Positions 16,590 to 26,454 of a stretch of 64,000 nucleotides of DNA are shown in pieces (the first letter of the stretch is position 1; the number at the start of each line of letters is the position of its first letter). The stretch covers positions 184,501 through 248,500 of the forward strand of contig NZ_CP126101.1 in assembly GCF_030123245.1 (NCBI RefSeq), read 5' to 3'. The translations under genes and the position numbers were made by a program. The stretch comes from Lysinibacillus pakistanensis (GTDB lineage Bacteria > Bacillota > Bacilli > Bacillales_A > Planococcaceae). Under the pieces are notes generated by a model. The model was not told where the DNA came from. It did not search any database and saw only the letters and a program-made list of their open reading frames with translations.

Positions 16590-17498
16590 TTACTTTGAAT
16601 AAAAATTCACTGTAAAATAAGGTGAACCATTGTTTTTAAAGCAAACACCGACAAAAACATGCGTAAATTCTTTTCTTAAAATATTCCTACGATGTCCTGC
16701 AGAATTCATCAGTGCCTCATGAGCAAAAATGCTATTGCATTGACCAGAGGCAATATTTTCACCATACCAGAAATAATCTACACTACCAGCAGTAAGTCTA
16801 TTATTCGAATGATGACCTTTATGATCCTCATGGCTAAAAAATTGATGAGTTATCATATTATTACTATGTTGGCGAGCAATAGAATTGCATTTTTTATCAT
16901 AAATAAGTGGTTGCAATCCTTCTACGGCTCGTTCATGATTAATGAGTTCAACCATTAAATCTTCAAATCCTGTCCGTAATTCATTGGAAGGTTTCCCATA
17001 GAAGCTATTTTTATTTAATTCTGTAGCAGAATGAATCCAAAGAATGGAGCGAACTATATTGTTTTTGTGTAAATCATAGAAAAAAGTGACATAGTGCTGA
17101 TTAATTAAATAGGTACCATGTGCTACATTGTCTGTACAATCAATATAATGTAGCAAGTAACTTGTATTTTGATAGTGCATAGCTTTGAGAGGAGACCCAT
17201 ATTTTTTAGTAACCTCAGTTAGACTAGCACCTATTTTAATACCAAATGCTTTATGCGCTAATCTCGTTTCATATCCACCAATGACTTGAGAATTATGCCT
17301 TCCTACAAGAGAAAATAGGAAATCATCTGTCCCTATTCGATGCCATTCCATTTCATATTCACTTTGAAAGCTAATACTTGAGGCGTTTTTTTGTGTCAAA
17401 GCACTCGAATAAGCTTTTTTATTTGAGCTGATAGAAGCTTTAGCCCATAATCCCATACCAAAGCCCAATAAAATTGGAGCTGTTTTATAAATCAACAT
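16590..17498 (-). CDS. CAP-domain (SCP/PR1, YkwD/YlbC-like) extracytoplasmic protein
   Basis: A 302-aa protein. A short hydrophobic N-terminus (about 5-20) looks like a signal anchor. Residues about 50-165 match the CAP-associated N-terminal domain (ETRLAHKAFGIKIGASLTEV, YGSPLKAM, HGTYLINQHYVTFFYD) and about 180-302 the CAP domain, with MVELINHERAVEGLQPL, ARQHSNNMITHQFFSHED, GENIASG, HRRNIL and a C-terminal FTVNFYSK. Family members are secreted or surface proteins of uncertain activity, frequent in spore formers. AGAGGATTG gives a ribosome site. It stands alone; repeat copy 2 lies downstream. Confidence 0.85.
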   Translation of the reverse strand: MLIYKTAPILLGFGMGLWAKASISSNKKAYSSALTQKNASSISFQSEYEMEWHRIGTDDFLFSLVGRHNSQVIGGYETRLAHKAFGIKIGASLTEVTKKYGSPLKAMHYQNTSYLLHYIDCTDNVAHGTYLINQHYVTFFYDLHKNNIVRSILWIHSATELNKNSFYGKPSNELRTGFEDLMVELINHERAVEGLQPLIYDKKCNSIARQHSNNMITHQFFSHEDHKGHHSNNRLTAGSVDYFWYGENIASGQCNSIFAHEALMNSAGHRRNILRKEFTHVFVGVCFKNNGSPYFTVNFYSK

Positions 17499-17732
17499 AC
17501 TTCAATCCTCTTCTGTTAAAGTACAATATCTAATAAAAATCTATCAGAAATAGAGCGTTTTATTACTATAAAAATACTATATTTTTGCTAAAAAAACGAG
17601 AGGATAAATTTTGGTACTTACACTATAATGTTACTTTAGATATAAAATATCTATAAAAAATCACTGTTTTCAATAAATTATTTCTAATAAAATAAGGAAA
17701 TGTACTCATTAAGAATAATAGGGGTGTGAAAG

Positions 17733-19298
17733 TTGAAATCAAATCGGTTAAAGTTAAAACATTTAATTATGGGAGTAGCAATGGCTGCCTTTTTCTTTAC
17801 AAGTATTGGTAGTCTCTGGAGCGGTTACCAAATGAATGTTGACTCGATTAAAGAAAATACATTAGAAACGAATCGAGTGTACGCACAAAAATTAGCATCT
17901 ACAGCAGATGCTTACCTAGAGGAGGCTTTTCAAATTTTAGGTTATAGTGCTTCCAATATAAGCTCAAAGATGAATGATGGAAATGCATTAGAGCAGGAAA
18001 CAGATCGTTTGAAAATGCAAAATAGTATGTTTAACTCTGTCGTTATTACGAATGCAGATGGCCGTGTACTTTCTATCTCACCTCCCTCTATAGAAATAAA
18101 GGGAGAGGTTTTAACATCAGTTGGTGCTAAAGAGGCTTTAACTAAAAAGGAGCCGCTTATATCAAAACCTTATGAGGCGATAACAGGACGTCTAATTATT
18201 TTTATATCTTATCCTATATTCTCAGCATCCAATGAATATCTAGGAATGGTGGCTGGTAGCCTTTATTTAAAGGAACAAAATGCCTTTAATAATTTATTGG
18301 GAGAACATTATAGCCACGATGGTTCTTATGTATATGTAGTAGACGAAGATGGTCGAGTGATTTACCATCAGGACCCAAGTAGAGTCAATGATATAGTTAC
18401 TGAAAATAAAGTCGTGAAAGCTGTAATTTCTGGGAAGAATGGAGCACAGCTAGTCGAGAACACAAAAGGCATTAAAATGCTTGCAGGCTATAGTGCAGTA
18501 TCTTTAGCAGGGTGGGGAGTCGTATCTCAAAGACCTTTAGATGTGGCATTAGCGCCTTCGTTTGATCGGGTGCAGGATGTGGCGATAAAATCTATACCAC
18601 TTATGCTGGTTTCAATCCTTATTGTGCTTTGGGCGGCAGCACGTATTGCTAGTCCTTTACAGCAATTAGCCACTTTAACAGAGGAGAGCCTAGATAGTAA
18701 AAATGTTGAGGGGCTAAAATCTGTCCAAGGTTGGTATTTTGAAGCGTATTCTTTAAAAAGTGTTTTAATAAGAAGCTTATCTTTTTTACATGGACAGGTA
18801 CTGTTTTTCAAGGATCAATCGACCACTGATCCACTAACAGGGGTAACAAATCGACGTACGATGGATGCAATGCTGGCAGAATGGCAAGAAAACAAGCTAC
18901 CTCACGCTATTATTATGTTGGATTTAGATCATTTTAAAAGTGTGAATGATACATATGGTCATGCTGTGGGAGATAAGGTGTTGCAATTTTTAGCGAAAAA
19001 TATGAAAGCTGTAGCTCGAGAAGGAGATGTATGCTGCAGATACGGTGGGGAAGAATTTGTTATGCTATTACCTAATACTACAGCGGAGGAAGCAGCTTCT
19101 GTTGCAGAAACGCTACGTCAGGTTTTAGCTAACACGATCAGTCCTTGTGGTCGACCTGTGACATTATCGGCAGGGGTAGCTGTCTATCCTCAAATGGCTG
19201 ATTCAACGGAAGCATTATTTGAAGCTGCCGATGGGGCATTGTATCTTGCTAAGCAGGCTGGGCGTAATCAAGTGATGGTAGCTGGGCAAGATAATTAG
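17733..19298 (+). CDS. Membrane diguanylate cyclase with extracellular Cache sensor (GGDEF)
   Basis: A 521-aa protein: TM1 about 10-30, an extracytoplasmic Cache-type sensor (about 35-275, with VVITNADGRVLSISPPS and YVYVVDEDGRVIYHQDP), TM2 about 285-305, and a GGDEF domain (about 350-518). The active site is YGGEEFV near 434, with the metal-binding IIMLDLDHFKSVNDTYGH near 386. An RxxD product-inhibition site (REGD) lies five residues before the GGEEF, so the enzyme should make c-di-GMP with feedback control. The TTG start at 17733 follows AGGGGTG. The next gene is a large surface protein separated by a candidate RNA. Confidence 0.9.
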   Translation: MKSNRLKLKHLIMGVAMAAFFFTSIGSLWSGYQMNVDSIKENTLETNRVYAQKLASTADAYLEEAFQILGYSASNISSKMNDGNALEQETDRLKMQNSMFNSVVITNADGRVLSISPPSIEIKGEVLTSVGAKEALTKKEPLISKPYEAITGRLIIFISYPIFSASNEYLGMVAGSLYLKEQNAFNNLLGEHYSHDGSYVYVVDEDGRVIYHQDPSRVNDIVTENKVVKAVISGKNGAQLVENTKGIKMLAGYSAVSLAGWGVVSQRPLDVALAPSFDRVQDVAIKSIPLMLVSILIVLWAAARIASPLQQLATLTEESLDSKNVEGLKSVQGWYFEAYSLKSVLIRSLSFLHGQVLFFKDQSTTDPLTGVTNRRTMDAMLAEWQENKLPHAIIMLDLDHFKSVNDTYGHAVGDKVLQFLAKNMKAVAREGDVCCRYGGEEFVMLLPNTTAEEAASVAETLRQVLANTISPCGRPVTLSAGVAVYPQMADSTEALFEAADGALYLAKQAGRNQVMVAGQDN

Positions 19299-19314
19299 TA
19301 AAAAATTTATGACA

Positions 19315-19567
19315 GATAGGCATACATTGCTATTTTAGGGGTACATGATTAATGTAGAAATCATTTGGGCAAGCTACTCTTAAATGAATTGACATATATC
19401 ACTTCTAAATCATGTTCAAATAATATGCAAACTCGGGACACATCTCTTGATCGACTTGACAAGACGTAAGGTTATCCCCCTTTCCCTTATGACATTTCAA
19501 GAACGACTAGATGTATGCCTATATATCGTTAAAGCCAAGCGAGCACCGATGCTCCTTGGTTTTTTTG
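19315..19567 (+). ncRNA. Candidate structured RNA closed by a long-range helix, with terminator
   Basis: ATAGGCATACAT (19316-19327) is the exact reverse complement of ATGTATGCCTAT (19511-19522), 183 nt apart. Inside lie ACATGATT/AATCATGT (about 19343-19415) enclosing an AAATCATTT/AAATGAATT arm, TCTTG/CAAGA (about 19445-19465) and CGTAAGG/CCTTATG, plus a possible GGGG/CCCC long-range contact. A terminator, CCAAGCGAGC/GCTCCTTGG with seven T (about 19533-19567), follows. Such a closed multibranch fold resembles a riboswitch or sRNA rather than chance. No known motif is recognised, including c-di-GMP-I, although a cyclase gene is adjacent. The SLH gene begins 250 nt later. Confidence 0.4.
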
Positions 19568-19817
19568 TGTAGGAATCCCATAAGAAAAATGAATGAATTA
19601 TGCTTATAGAGTTGCTTAATAAGACAGGGAAATCTAAAAAGGCGTACTCACTGCTCAAATGTACACTTTAAATTCACAAAGCACTGATTAATGCGTGACT
19701 TTCTACTAGTATTTTAGAATTAACTATGAAGGTTTTCTAATTAGCTGTCGATATAAAGGGTATGATGAAATTGATATTTGTGCGTATCAAAATCCATAAA
19801 GTGAAAGGATGAGTGGA

Positions 19818-22800
19818 ATGGATAAAACCAAAATCCAAAAAGTGAACAAAGCACTTATTGCAACTGTCTTTGCTACTAGCGGAATTGCTTTAGTAGTGCC
19901 ACCGCCACAAAAGGCAGAAGCAGCTACCTCACCGTTTAAGGATATCGATCAATATTCAAGTCACTATGATAATATTTTAAAATTATATTCTCAGGGTGCG
20001 ATTAGTGGGTTTGCAGACAATACCTTCCGACCAAATCAAAATGTAACAAGAGGTCAGGCAGCTAAAATGCTGGCTACTGTCTTAAAGTTAGACCTAAAAA
20101 ATGTACAGGACCCTTATTACAAGGATGTTCCAAAAGGTAGTGAATATTACAAATACGTAGCGGCATTACAAAATGCAGGGATTATGTCTGGATATTCGAA
20201 TGGAACATTTATGCCAAATGAAGTTATTACACGTGGCCAATTAGCAAAAATGCTAGTGCTTGGATTTAAATTTGAGGTAGCTTCAAATTATAATCATAGC
20301 TTTCAGGATGTTAATAGCCAAACGAGTAATGCCATTTATATTCAAACATTAGTGGATTTAAAAGTTACAGAAGGAACTACGCCAGTTACATTTTCTCCAT
20401 TTAATCCAGTAACTCGTGGTCAGATTGCCTCTTTCATTGTTCGCGCACAAGATAAAAAGGGGAATGCGTCCTCTTACAAGATTACGGGTATTGAAGATGA
20501 TGTAGTCTACATAAATGCTGAGCCTTACACGGTACCTGACAATTTAGCAAACGTTTTTAATGAGTATAATGCACCTGTTTTACAGGGAGCAATTATTGAA
20601 GGTAATTTAGCTGGGAAGACTATTCAATCTGTTTCAAAGCTAACATTGAATGCAAGCGGCACAAGCTCAAAATTTTTAGATTTTGACGGTGAGTATGGTT
20701 CATTTGGTGCAACCATTGTTGTCAATGGAAACTATATTGGATTTTCTAATATTACATTGACTGGCACAATGCTAGTAAACGAAACAGTGCGTCCTCCTTT
20801 ACATTTAAATGTTTCCGGCTACAAGCCATTATCAATTGGGCGCACAGCAAGTACGAATTTTTCATTTATTAACTGGTCTAATCCAGAAAATCAAAATGGA
20901 GAAAGCTCGTCCTCGTCCAATAGCAATTCATCGTCTGATCTTCAAAATTGGACAAATCAAAATTCAGAGAAGAACCCAGATAAAAACAAACCGTTTGTTA
21001 ACTGGTCTAAAGAAAAAGTGACCATGAAAAATGTGGAAAAACATCTTGAGTTTTATAACAGCACTGTATCACGTTTAGTTGTATCTCAAAGCGGTACTAA
21101 AATTGAAACGAATACTAAGCTACCGCGTGTGGATATTATCGGAAGTGTTCGTGAATTTGAAATTCAAGGTGACATTGGAACACTAAACCTTGATACAGAA
21201 ACAAAGCTTACAATATATGGCGATAGCAATATCGACTGGATTAACTACAATAGCTTTACAGATTTAGAGCTTTATATAGACGGTCGAGTTGGTACACTGT
21301 ATGTGGATAATGCATTTGGCTGGGTGGATATTGGTCCATACACGTATATTGACAAAGTCATTATACCAAAGGGTGAATCACCAAATAATATCTTCGATGA
21401 TTTCTTAGAGGATAAAGATAATGTTGGCAGTATCACAGATCCAGATGGTAAACCAATCGATAAGGATGATATTGAAAACCAAAAGCCTGCTGATAAAACT
21501 AAGCCTGTTGTTAATATCACTAAAGTATCTGTATTGAATGGTAGTGATGTACAGGTAGACTTTACTTCAGATAAAGTCGGCACATATTACTATATAGTTC
21601 GAGAAAAGGACGCTGAACCACCAACAAAACGAGAAATGGTTGATCGTGTTTCTACTGATAATGTTGCAAGTGGAACAGGTTCGGCTGTATTAAATAACAA
21701 CACCTTTAAAGTGACAAATCTAGGTGAGAAAAAAGAATATGTTATTTATATAATGGTCGTAGATGGTGCGAAAAATGTTTCTGATCTTAAATCAGAATCC
21801 TTCCAGATGAAGGATGCGTCACCGCCAGTAGTAAAATCTCTAAAAGTGAATCCTTTACATGGTGGAAAACGAGCAGAGTTTACATTTACTGCAAGCGAGC
21901 CAGGGGATTACTACTACTATGTTCGGAAAAAGACAACTGCAGCTGATCCGACAACCGCAGATATAGTAGCAAAGCCAACAGGGACAGGTAAGGCTGTTGC
22001 AGGTAAACTAGGAATTACGGAGATTTTAACAGGCTTAGAGGCAGAAGAAGTGTATCAGCTCTATGTGGTCATGAAGGATGCATCGGGTAACTATTCGGTA
22101 GACCCTATCCCAAAAGAGGCCATCAAAGAGTTTACGACAAGTGCATTAGATAATATTCATCCTTATGTTGAGCAGACGAAGCTTGAACCAGCAGGAAAAG
22201 CAAATCAATTTTACTTATATTTAAACGAAGCATTGGATCCAGAAAGTGCTCGTAATATAAATAACTATGATTTATCAGGGACAGTTATTGTTAACACAAC
22301 AGGACAAAATAAAATTAAACCTTCGGCAGTAGAATATAAAGAAGGGGACAAAAAAGTATTATTAACGATTCCTTCTGAAACAGGCTTTGTTTATGGTGAT
22401 ACATTACGCGCTACTGTTTTACCGGGCGTAAAGGACTTAGCGGGTAATGATTTTGAAAATGTCAATACTGTTGACCCTGGCAAACCTGTTAGAAACTATG
22501 CGGAATATATCCATGAAAAATTTGATATGCCTGTTATAACGATTGAAAATGTAGTTAGTAAGCCAGATCAAAATGATAATTATAGACGTTCTGAAGTAGA
22601 ATTTAAACCAAGTAAGGCTGGTACTTATTATTATATGGTGCTGCCTGATACTGTTGAAGACAATGGAGAAGTAAAAACGTTTAAGCAATATTTAACAGAC
22701 AAGGGCATTACAGAACGTGATTTTGTGAATGAGTTTGCAAATGATTCATCATTAAAATCAGGCTATTTCCAAATTGGTGGGGAGGATATATATATTGATC

Positions 22801-24212
22801 GTGGATCAGGTCCAGCTGATTTAGAGGAAGCTACAAAAAAATTCCCAATAACGATTTCGAAAGACAAATTGAATCCATTCCTAAGCTATTCCGTCTATAT
22901 GGTCTTAAAGGATCGTGGCGGGGAAATTTCGAAAATTACCTCAAAGGAAATGATTGGTGATACAAGAGCACCGTTAATTAAAAATTTAGTAGTAAAACCT
23001 AAAGAAAATGATGATACGAAAGCTATGATTTCCTTTGATACTGATGAAACAACAGAGCTTCATTATTGGTTTGTACCGAAGAAAAATGCAGATGGCACAA
23101 CAAATGATTCAGCAAATCTAAAAATTGATACACCTGCTGAACGCAAATTCTTAGAGGAAAAATTAAGAAGTAGCCCAAGCGTTAAGAAAAGTGGAAAGGG
23201 ATCATTCCCATTATCTGAAGCTACAGGTGTAACTTTAGAGCCGCATAAGGAATATGTTGTGTATTTTGGTGCTGCAGATACGTATGGAAATATAACAGTG
23301 TACAGATCCAACGCTACTTCCGATGGTTACGATGAATCAAGTATGGGTTGGATGAGAGAAAATTTCTATTCTGATGGTACACCACCACGTATTGAAATGA
23401 CAGTTGATGGTCAAAAGAAACGTAATATTGTTTATCGTAATCCAGATGATACATTTACGATTACATTTAGTGAAGCCATTATGCGCGATGAAAATGGTAA
23501 TTCTTTAATAAACAATTTAAATTTACTTACAATTACGAATGAATCTGGTCAAGATATTACGTCTCAATATCAATTTGTTAAGTATACACAAGGTACAAAA
23601 ACAACAGATGAAAGTAAGTTGATTATCAGACCAGTTGCACCAAATACGGCAGATAAAACATTTACAGTGAAGATGAAGAATGAAGCAGTCGATTACAATA
23701 TTACAGGTTACACGGGTAATAAATTCAATGTTGAGGATTTTGGAAAATATGTATACCAAAAATCTGGTGTGGCATTCAGATCAGCTACATTAATGGGGAA
23801 TATCTCAGTGGGGAATGTCCATTCTTACAGAGAGCTTGAGTTTATGTATCAACTTGCAAACGCAGGAGATGATGTGAAATTCTATTATGCAGTCCGTGTA
23901 AATGTTGTTCCTGGAGACTTAACCGCAGAAGAAATTATTTTTGCAGGTGAGCATGCTGACCAAATAGCGGCTGGACAAGCTGTTCCTGGTATTGCTAATG
24001 GTATTTCAGTTGCAGGTACTGGTAAACCTGAAAATTCATCAGATAACTCCCAAAGATCGGTATTAACAACGAAGTCTTCTAATCTGAATAAAGTATTTAT
24101 GGAGGGTGACCGTATTTACTTTGCAACTGTCGATAAATATGGTAATATTTCTCAAGGTGTACTAGATACAAACGACCAACAGAAATATATTAAAATTGAG
24201 AGAAAACCTTAA
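19818..24212 (+). CDS. Large SLH-domain surface protein with Ig/Fn3-like repeats
   Basis: A secreted cell-wall protein of 1464 aa. The signal peptide runs to about AEAA (residue 35). Three SLH domains follow (about 36-215), each with the FRPNQNVTRGQAAKM, FMPNEVITRGQLAKM or FNPVTRGQIASFI pattern; SLH domains bind pyruvylated secondary wall polymer. Next come a beta-helix-like region with repeated INW/VNWS motifs and a Ser/Asn-rich linker (about 360-385), then at least four Fn3/Ig-like modules sharing KAGTYYYMV-type strands (YYYIVREK, YYYYVRKK, YYYMVLPD, HYWFVPKK), and Ig-like domains to the end. ATG 19818 is chosen over 19809 because AAAGGA precedes it by 8 nt. Likely structural or adhesive; no enzymatic domain is seen. 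Confidence 0.88.
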   Translation: MDKTKIQKVNKALIATVFATSGIALVVPPPQKAEAATSPFKDIDQYSSHYDNILKLYSQGAISGFADNTFRPNQNVTRGQAAKMLATVLKLDLKNVQDPYYKDVPKGSEYYKYVAALQNAGIMSGYSNGTFMPNEVITRGQLAKMLVLGFKFEVASNYNHSFQDVNSQTSNAIYIQTLVDLKVTEGTTPVTFSPFNPVTRGQIASFIVRAQDKKGNASSYKITGIEDDVVYINAEPYTVPDNLANVFNEYNAPVLQGAIIEGNLAGKTIQSVSKLTLNASGTSSKFLDFDGEYGSFGATIVVNGNYIGFSNITLTGTMLVNETVRPPLHLNVSGYKPLSIGRTASTNFSFINWSNPENQNGESSSSSNSNSSSDLQNWTNQNSEKNPDKNKPFVNWSKEKVTMKNVEKHLEFYNSTVSRLVVSQSGTKIETNTKLPRVDIIGSVREFEIQGDIGTLNLDTETKLTIYGDSNIDWINYNSFTDLELYIDGRVGTLYVDNAFGWVDIGPYTYIDKVIIPKGESPNNIFDDFLEDKDNVGSITDPDGKPIDKDDIENQKPADKTKPVVNITKVSVLNGSDVQVDFTSDKVGTYYYIVREKDAEPPTKREMVDRVSTDNVASGTGSAVLNNNTFKVTNLGEKKEYVIYIMVVDGAKNVSDLKSESFQMKDASPPVVKSLKVNPLHGGKRAEFTFTASEPGDYYYYVRKKTTAADPTTADIVAKPTGTGKAVAGKLGITEILTGLEAEEVYQLYVVMKDASGNYSVDPIPKEAIKEFTTSALDNIHPYVEQTKLEPAGKANQFYLYLNEALDPESARNINNYDLSGTVIVNTTGQNKIKPSAVEYKEGDKKVLLTIPSETGFVYGDTLRATVLPGVKDLAGNDFENVNTVDPGKPVRNYAEYIHEKFDMPVITIENVVSKPDQNDNYRRSEVEFKPSKAGTYYYMVLPDTVEDNGEVKTFKQYLTDKGITERDFVNEFANDSSLKSGYFQIGGEDIYIDRGSGPADLEEATKKFPITISKDKLNPFLSYSVYMVLKDRGGEISKITSKEMIGDTRAPLIKNLVVKPKENDDTKAMISFDTDETTELHYWFVPKKNADGTTNDSANLKIDTPAERKFLEEKLRSSPSVKKSGKGSFPLSEATGVTLEPHKEYVVYFGAADTYGNITVYRSNATSDGYDESSMGWMRENFYSDGTPPRIEMTVDGQKKRNIVYRNPDDTFTITFSEAIMRDENGNSLINNLNLLTITNESGQDITSQYQFVKYTQGTKTTDESKLIIRPVAPNTADKTFTVKMKNEAVDYNITGYTGNKFNVEDFGKYVYQKSGVAFRSATLMGNISVGNVHSYRELEFMYQLANAGDDVKFYYAVRVNVVPGDLTAEEIIFAGEHADQIAAGQAVPGIANGISVAGTGKPENSSDNSQRSVLTTKSSNLNKVFMEGDRIYFATVDKYGNISQGVLDTNDQQKYIKIERKP

Positions 24213-24314
24213 TCAAAATCGTATAATAGACATCTAATTAAAGTTTTAGTTCACACTTTAAAGATTCTAAAACGTTATAATCAATTTATCAATATAGTAA
24301 TTTGGAGAGATATT

Positions 24315-24360
24315 AAAAGCCAAACAATTGTAGAGAGCTACAGTTGTTTGGCTTTTATTT
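24315..24360 (+). terminator. Strong terminator downstream of the SLH gene
   Basis: AAAAGCCAAACAATTGTAG (24315-24333) pairs with CTACAGTTGTTTGGCTTTT over 19 bp with one G-U pair, then T-rich sequence. The rest of the 398-bp gap is AT-rich without a supported gene. Confidence 0.85.
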
Positions 24361-24567
24361 ATAAACTTTAATTTGTTGGCATTGAAGAAAACTCAACAAG
24401 AACTACGTGCTATACGAGAGAGTAACAAAGTGTGTTTACAAAAAAATTACTTATCCTAACAAAAATATCAGACATTAAAATTGATTAAGGTATTGTGACA
24501 TCAAATTTCATAAGAGGATATGCTCAAGTACGACTTCGTCATACAGCATTTTGATGCTATAAATATA

Positions 24568-24602
24568 ACCCCAAGTGCGGAGAAATTGTCACCTGGGGTT
24601 TT
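24568..24602. terminator. Terminator after esterase gene (minus strand), possibly bidirectional
   Basis: AACCCCAAGTG (24568-24578) pairs with CACCTGGGGTT with one mismatch; a T run follows on the plus strand. It lies just beyond the stop of the minus-strand esterase. Confidence 0.55.
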
Positions 24603-24610
24603 CATTGTTA

Positions 24611-25411
24611 TCAGGTATTTAAAAAGCGAGGGAGTCGGCTAAGCATACAGGGAAAGACACTAACATGATCCTCCTCATCGAACTTTACATAATGAGTGTG
24701 AATGTTTTGGTCGCTTAAACGCTTCATTCGTTCTGCTGCTTGCTCAGCTCCTTCAAGCATATCAGCCAGTTCATTGGCACCAATTGTGAGCAGGAGATTG
24801 ATAGTATGATTCCCATTCCAAGTTTCACTAAGTCTCTCCATTTCTTTAAACACAGCATTGTCAGCCCACCAAACAGAGGGACTTCCAGCTACGATGTGCG
24901 TAAATAAATAAGGTCTTGCACATAAAGCATATAGAGTAAAAAGACCACCTAATGAATGCCCTACAATGGCTTGTTTACTTTTATTAATGGGCCATTCCTT
25001 TGCCACCTTAGGCATCAATTCATGTTCGATAAAATCTAGAAAATCATTCGCCTTGCCATTAGGAGGCCAAGGCGTACCATCAGGACGAGGTGGTAGATTT
25101 TCCTCACCTACAGGTAATGTAAAATCAAGGCATCGTCGTTCCATATCAAATGGCTCCTTTGAGGGATAGCCAATACCTATAACAACAATGGGGTCGAAGC
25201 CTTTTGGTTTTCTTGTTTGTAACTTTACAGCCTCTGCAAGCGTTGGAAAAAATGCATCTCCGTCTAAGGCATAAATCACAGCATAGCCTTCTGCAGGTGG
25301 CTCGTCTGCTGGGGCCGCAATCAAAATTCGATAGTCTAACTGCTGGTGGGAAGTCATCACGTATTCAAAATAGCCTTCTGATACATAGGGTTTTTTTGTC
25401 ATAGTTTTCAT
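24611..25411 (-). CDS. Siderophore esterase, BesA/IroE-like alpha/beta hydrolase
   Basis: A 266-aa cytosolic alpha/beta hydrolase of the Fes/IroE/BesA group. The nucleophile elbow GHSLGG carries Ser153, the catalytic His is in DEEDHVSVFP near 250, and IYALDGDAFFPTL near 46 and AGSPSVWW near 184 are characteristic of trilactone siderophore esterases. By family it hydrolyses imported ferric catecholate siderophore such as bacillibactin to release iron. Its ATG overlaps the stop of the binding-protein gene (ATGA), the same pairing as feuA-besA in Bacillus subtilis. It lacks an export signal, consistent with action after uptake. Confidence 0.85.
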   Translation of the reverse strand: MKTMTKKPYVSEGYFEYVMTSHQQLDYRILIAAPADEPPAEGYAVIYALDGDAFFPTLAEAVKLQTRKPKGFDPIVVIGIGYPSKEPFDMERRCLDFTLPVGEENLPPRPDGTPWPPNGKANDFLDFIEHELMPKVAKEWPINKSKQAIVGHSLGGLFTLYALCARPYLFTHIVAGSPSVWWADNAVFKEMERLSETWNGNHTINLLLTIGANELADMLEGAEQAAERMKRLSDQNIHTHYVKFDEEDHVSVFPCMLSRLPRFLNT

Positions 25412-26409
25412 GGCGTTAAAAACTCCAATACATCATCTATGACTTTTCCTTGTGCATGAATGCCTCCATTTAGCCAATAATCTCCTGCTGTTTCGAATAC
25501 TTGATTGTTTTTGAAGGCTGTTGTACTTTGCCAAATTTTACTTTCCTTAAATTCCTTTAAAAATTCATCCCCAAGATTGCCATCATTGATAAGGAAAATA
25601 TAATCTGCATCAAGCTCTGGTAAAATTTCTAATGACACTTCGAAGGCACCATTCTTCACTAAGCTGCTTTGTTCAAAGCCTAATTCATGTGTCAATACAT
25701 AACCACTGAAATACTCATCAGTCATAAAGAACATACCTTTCGCATTAAAGCGAATTAACGCCACTTTTTTCCCTTGAGTAATAGTAGCTAGCTTTGCTTT
25801 TGCAGCATCCACTTTCTCTTGATAACTTTGTAATGCTTGCTCAGCCTTATCTGGTTCATTAAGCAACTGCCCCAATACTTTAATAGAACCTTCTAAATCG
25901 GTGGGTGCATTTTTGAATACGTATGTTGGTGCGATTTTTGCATATTTTTCATATGTGCCATTTTCAACATAAAAAGAGTTGTACAAAATAATTAAATCTG
26001 GTTTGTTAGCCATAATCGCTTCGGCAGATGGGGGACCACTTGCAAAGCTAATTTCTGGTACACCTTGTAACTGATCTTGCAAATAGAGCTGTGGCTTCAC
26101 GCCATTTGACCATTGCATCATGGGTTTAATGCCTAAAGCAAGCAGCGAATCCTCCATGACAGGCGCAAATATTTTTGTCGGCTTAGCAGGTAATGTCACT
26201 TCATTTCCAAGCTCATCCTTTATTGTTAATGGATATACATCTTTTGGCTCCTGCTTGCTTTCTGAGACTGCCTGTGTTTTTGCCTTTTCTTCTTTAGTAT
26301 TTGATTGAGCATTGCAGGCAGTAAGTACGCCAATAACAAGTAATAAAGAGGCAAACACAAAGATAGATTTTAAAATTGTTTGATAGTGATAACGACAGTT
26401 TACGTTCAT
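25408..26409 (-). CDS. Iron-siderophore ABC transporter substrate-binding lipoprotein (FeuA-like)
   Basis: A 333-aa class III periplasmic-binding-protein fold lipoprotein. The signal sequence ends in the lipobox VLTAC (Cys32). Family motifs include LTIKDELGNEVTLPAKPTKI near 60, LLALGIKPMMQ, MANKPDLIILYNS near 148 and a C-terminal NGGIHAQGKVIDDVLEFL. It captures a ferric siderophore at the outer membrane face and passes it to an ABC permease that is not encoded in this window. In-frame stops directly upstream force the start at or after 26409. A Fur box and a TATAAT -10 (26454-26459, minus strand) precede it, so it has its own iron-regulated promoter and forms an operon with the esterase. Confidence 0.9.
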   Translation of the reverse strand: MNVNCRYHYQTILKSIFVFASLLLVIGVLTACNAQSNTKEEKAKTQAVSESKQEPKDVYPLTIKDELGNEVTLPAKPTKIFAPVMEDSLLALGIKPMMQWSNGVKPQLYLQDQLQGVPEISFASGPPSAEAIMANKPDLIILYNSFYVENGTYEKYAKIAPTYVFKNAPTDLEGSIKVLGQLLNEPDKAEQALQSYQEKVDAAKAKLATITQGKKVALIRFNAKGMFFMTDEYFSGYVLTHELGFEQSSLVKNGAFEVSLEILPELDADYIFLINDGNLGDEFLKEFKESKIWQSTTAFKNNQVFETAGDYWLNGGIHAQGKVIDDVLEFLTP

Positions 26410-26432
26410 TGTTCATCAAGGTCTCCTTCTAC

Positions 26433-26447
26433 TGATAATGATTCTCA
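26433..26447 (-). promoter_or_regulatory. Fur box upstream of FeuA-like lipoprotein gene
   Basis: TGATAATGATTCTCA matches the 7-1-7 Fur consensus TGATAATnATTATCA at all but one position. It lies between a TATAAT -10 (26454-26459, minus strand) and the AAGGAG site. Confidence 0.85.
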
Positions 26448-26454
26448 AATGGAA

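Noticed and set aside
18527..18811. Minus-strand frame within the diguanylate cyclase gene
   Set aside because: It is a shadow of the cyclase coding sequence, as are the other long antisense frames inside the large surface-protein genes.
19315..19567. c-di-GMP-I riboswitch next to the cyclase gene
   Set aside because: The conserved core of that class is not found; only a generic structured RNA can be claimed.
26396..26419. ATG at 26417 close to the AAGGAG site as the FeuA-like start
   Set aside because: It is in another frame and gives no lipoprotein; the correct frame has stops just upstream, leaving 26409.
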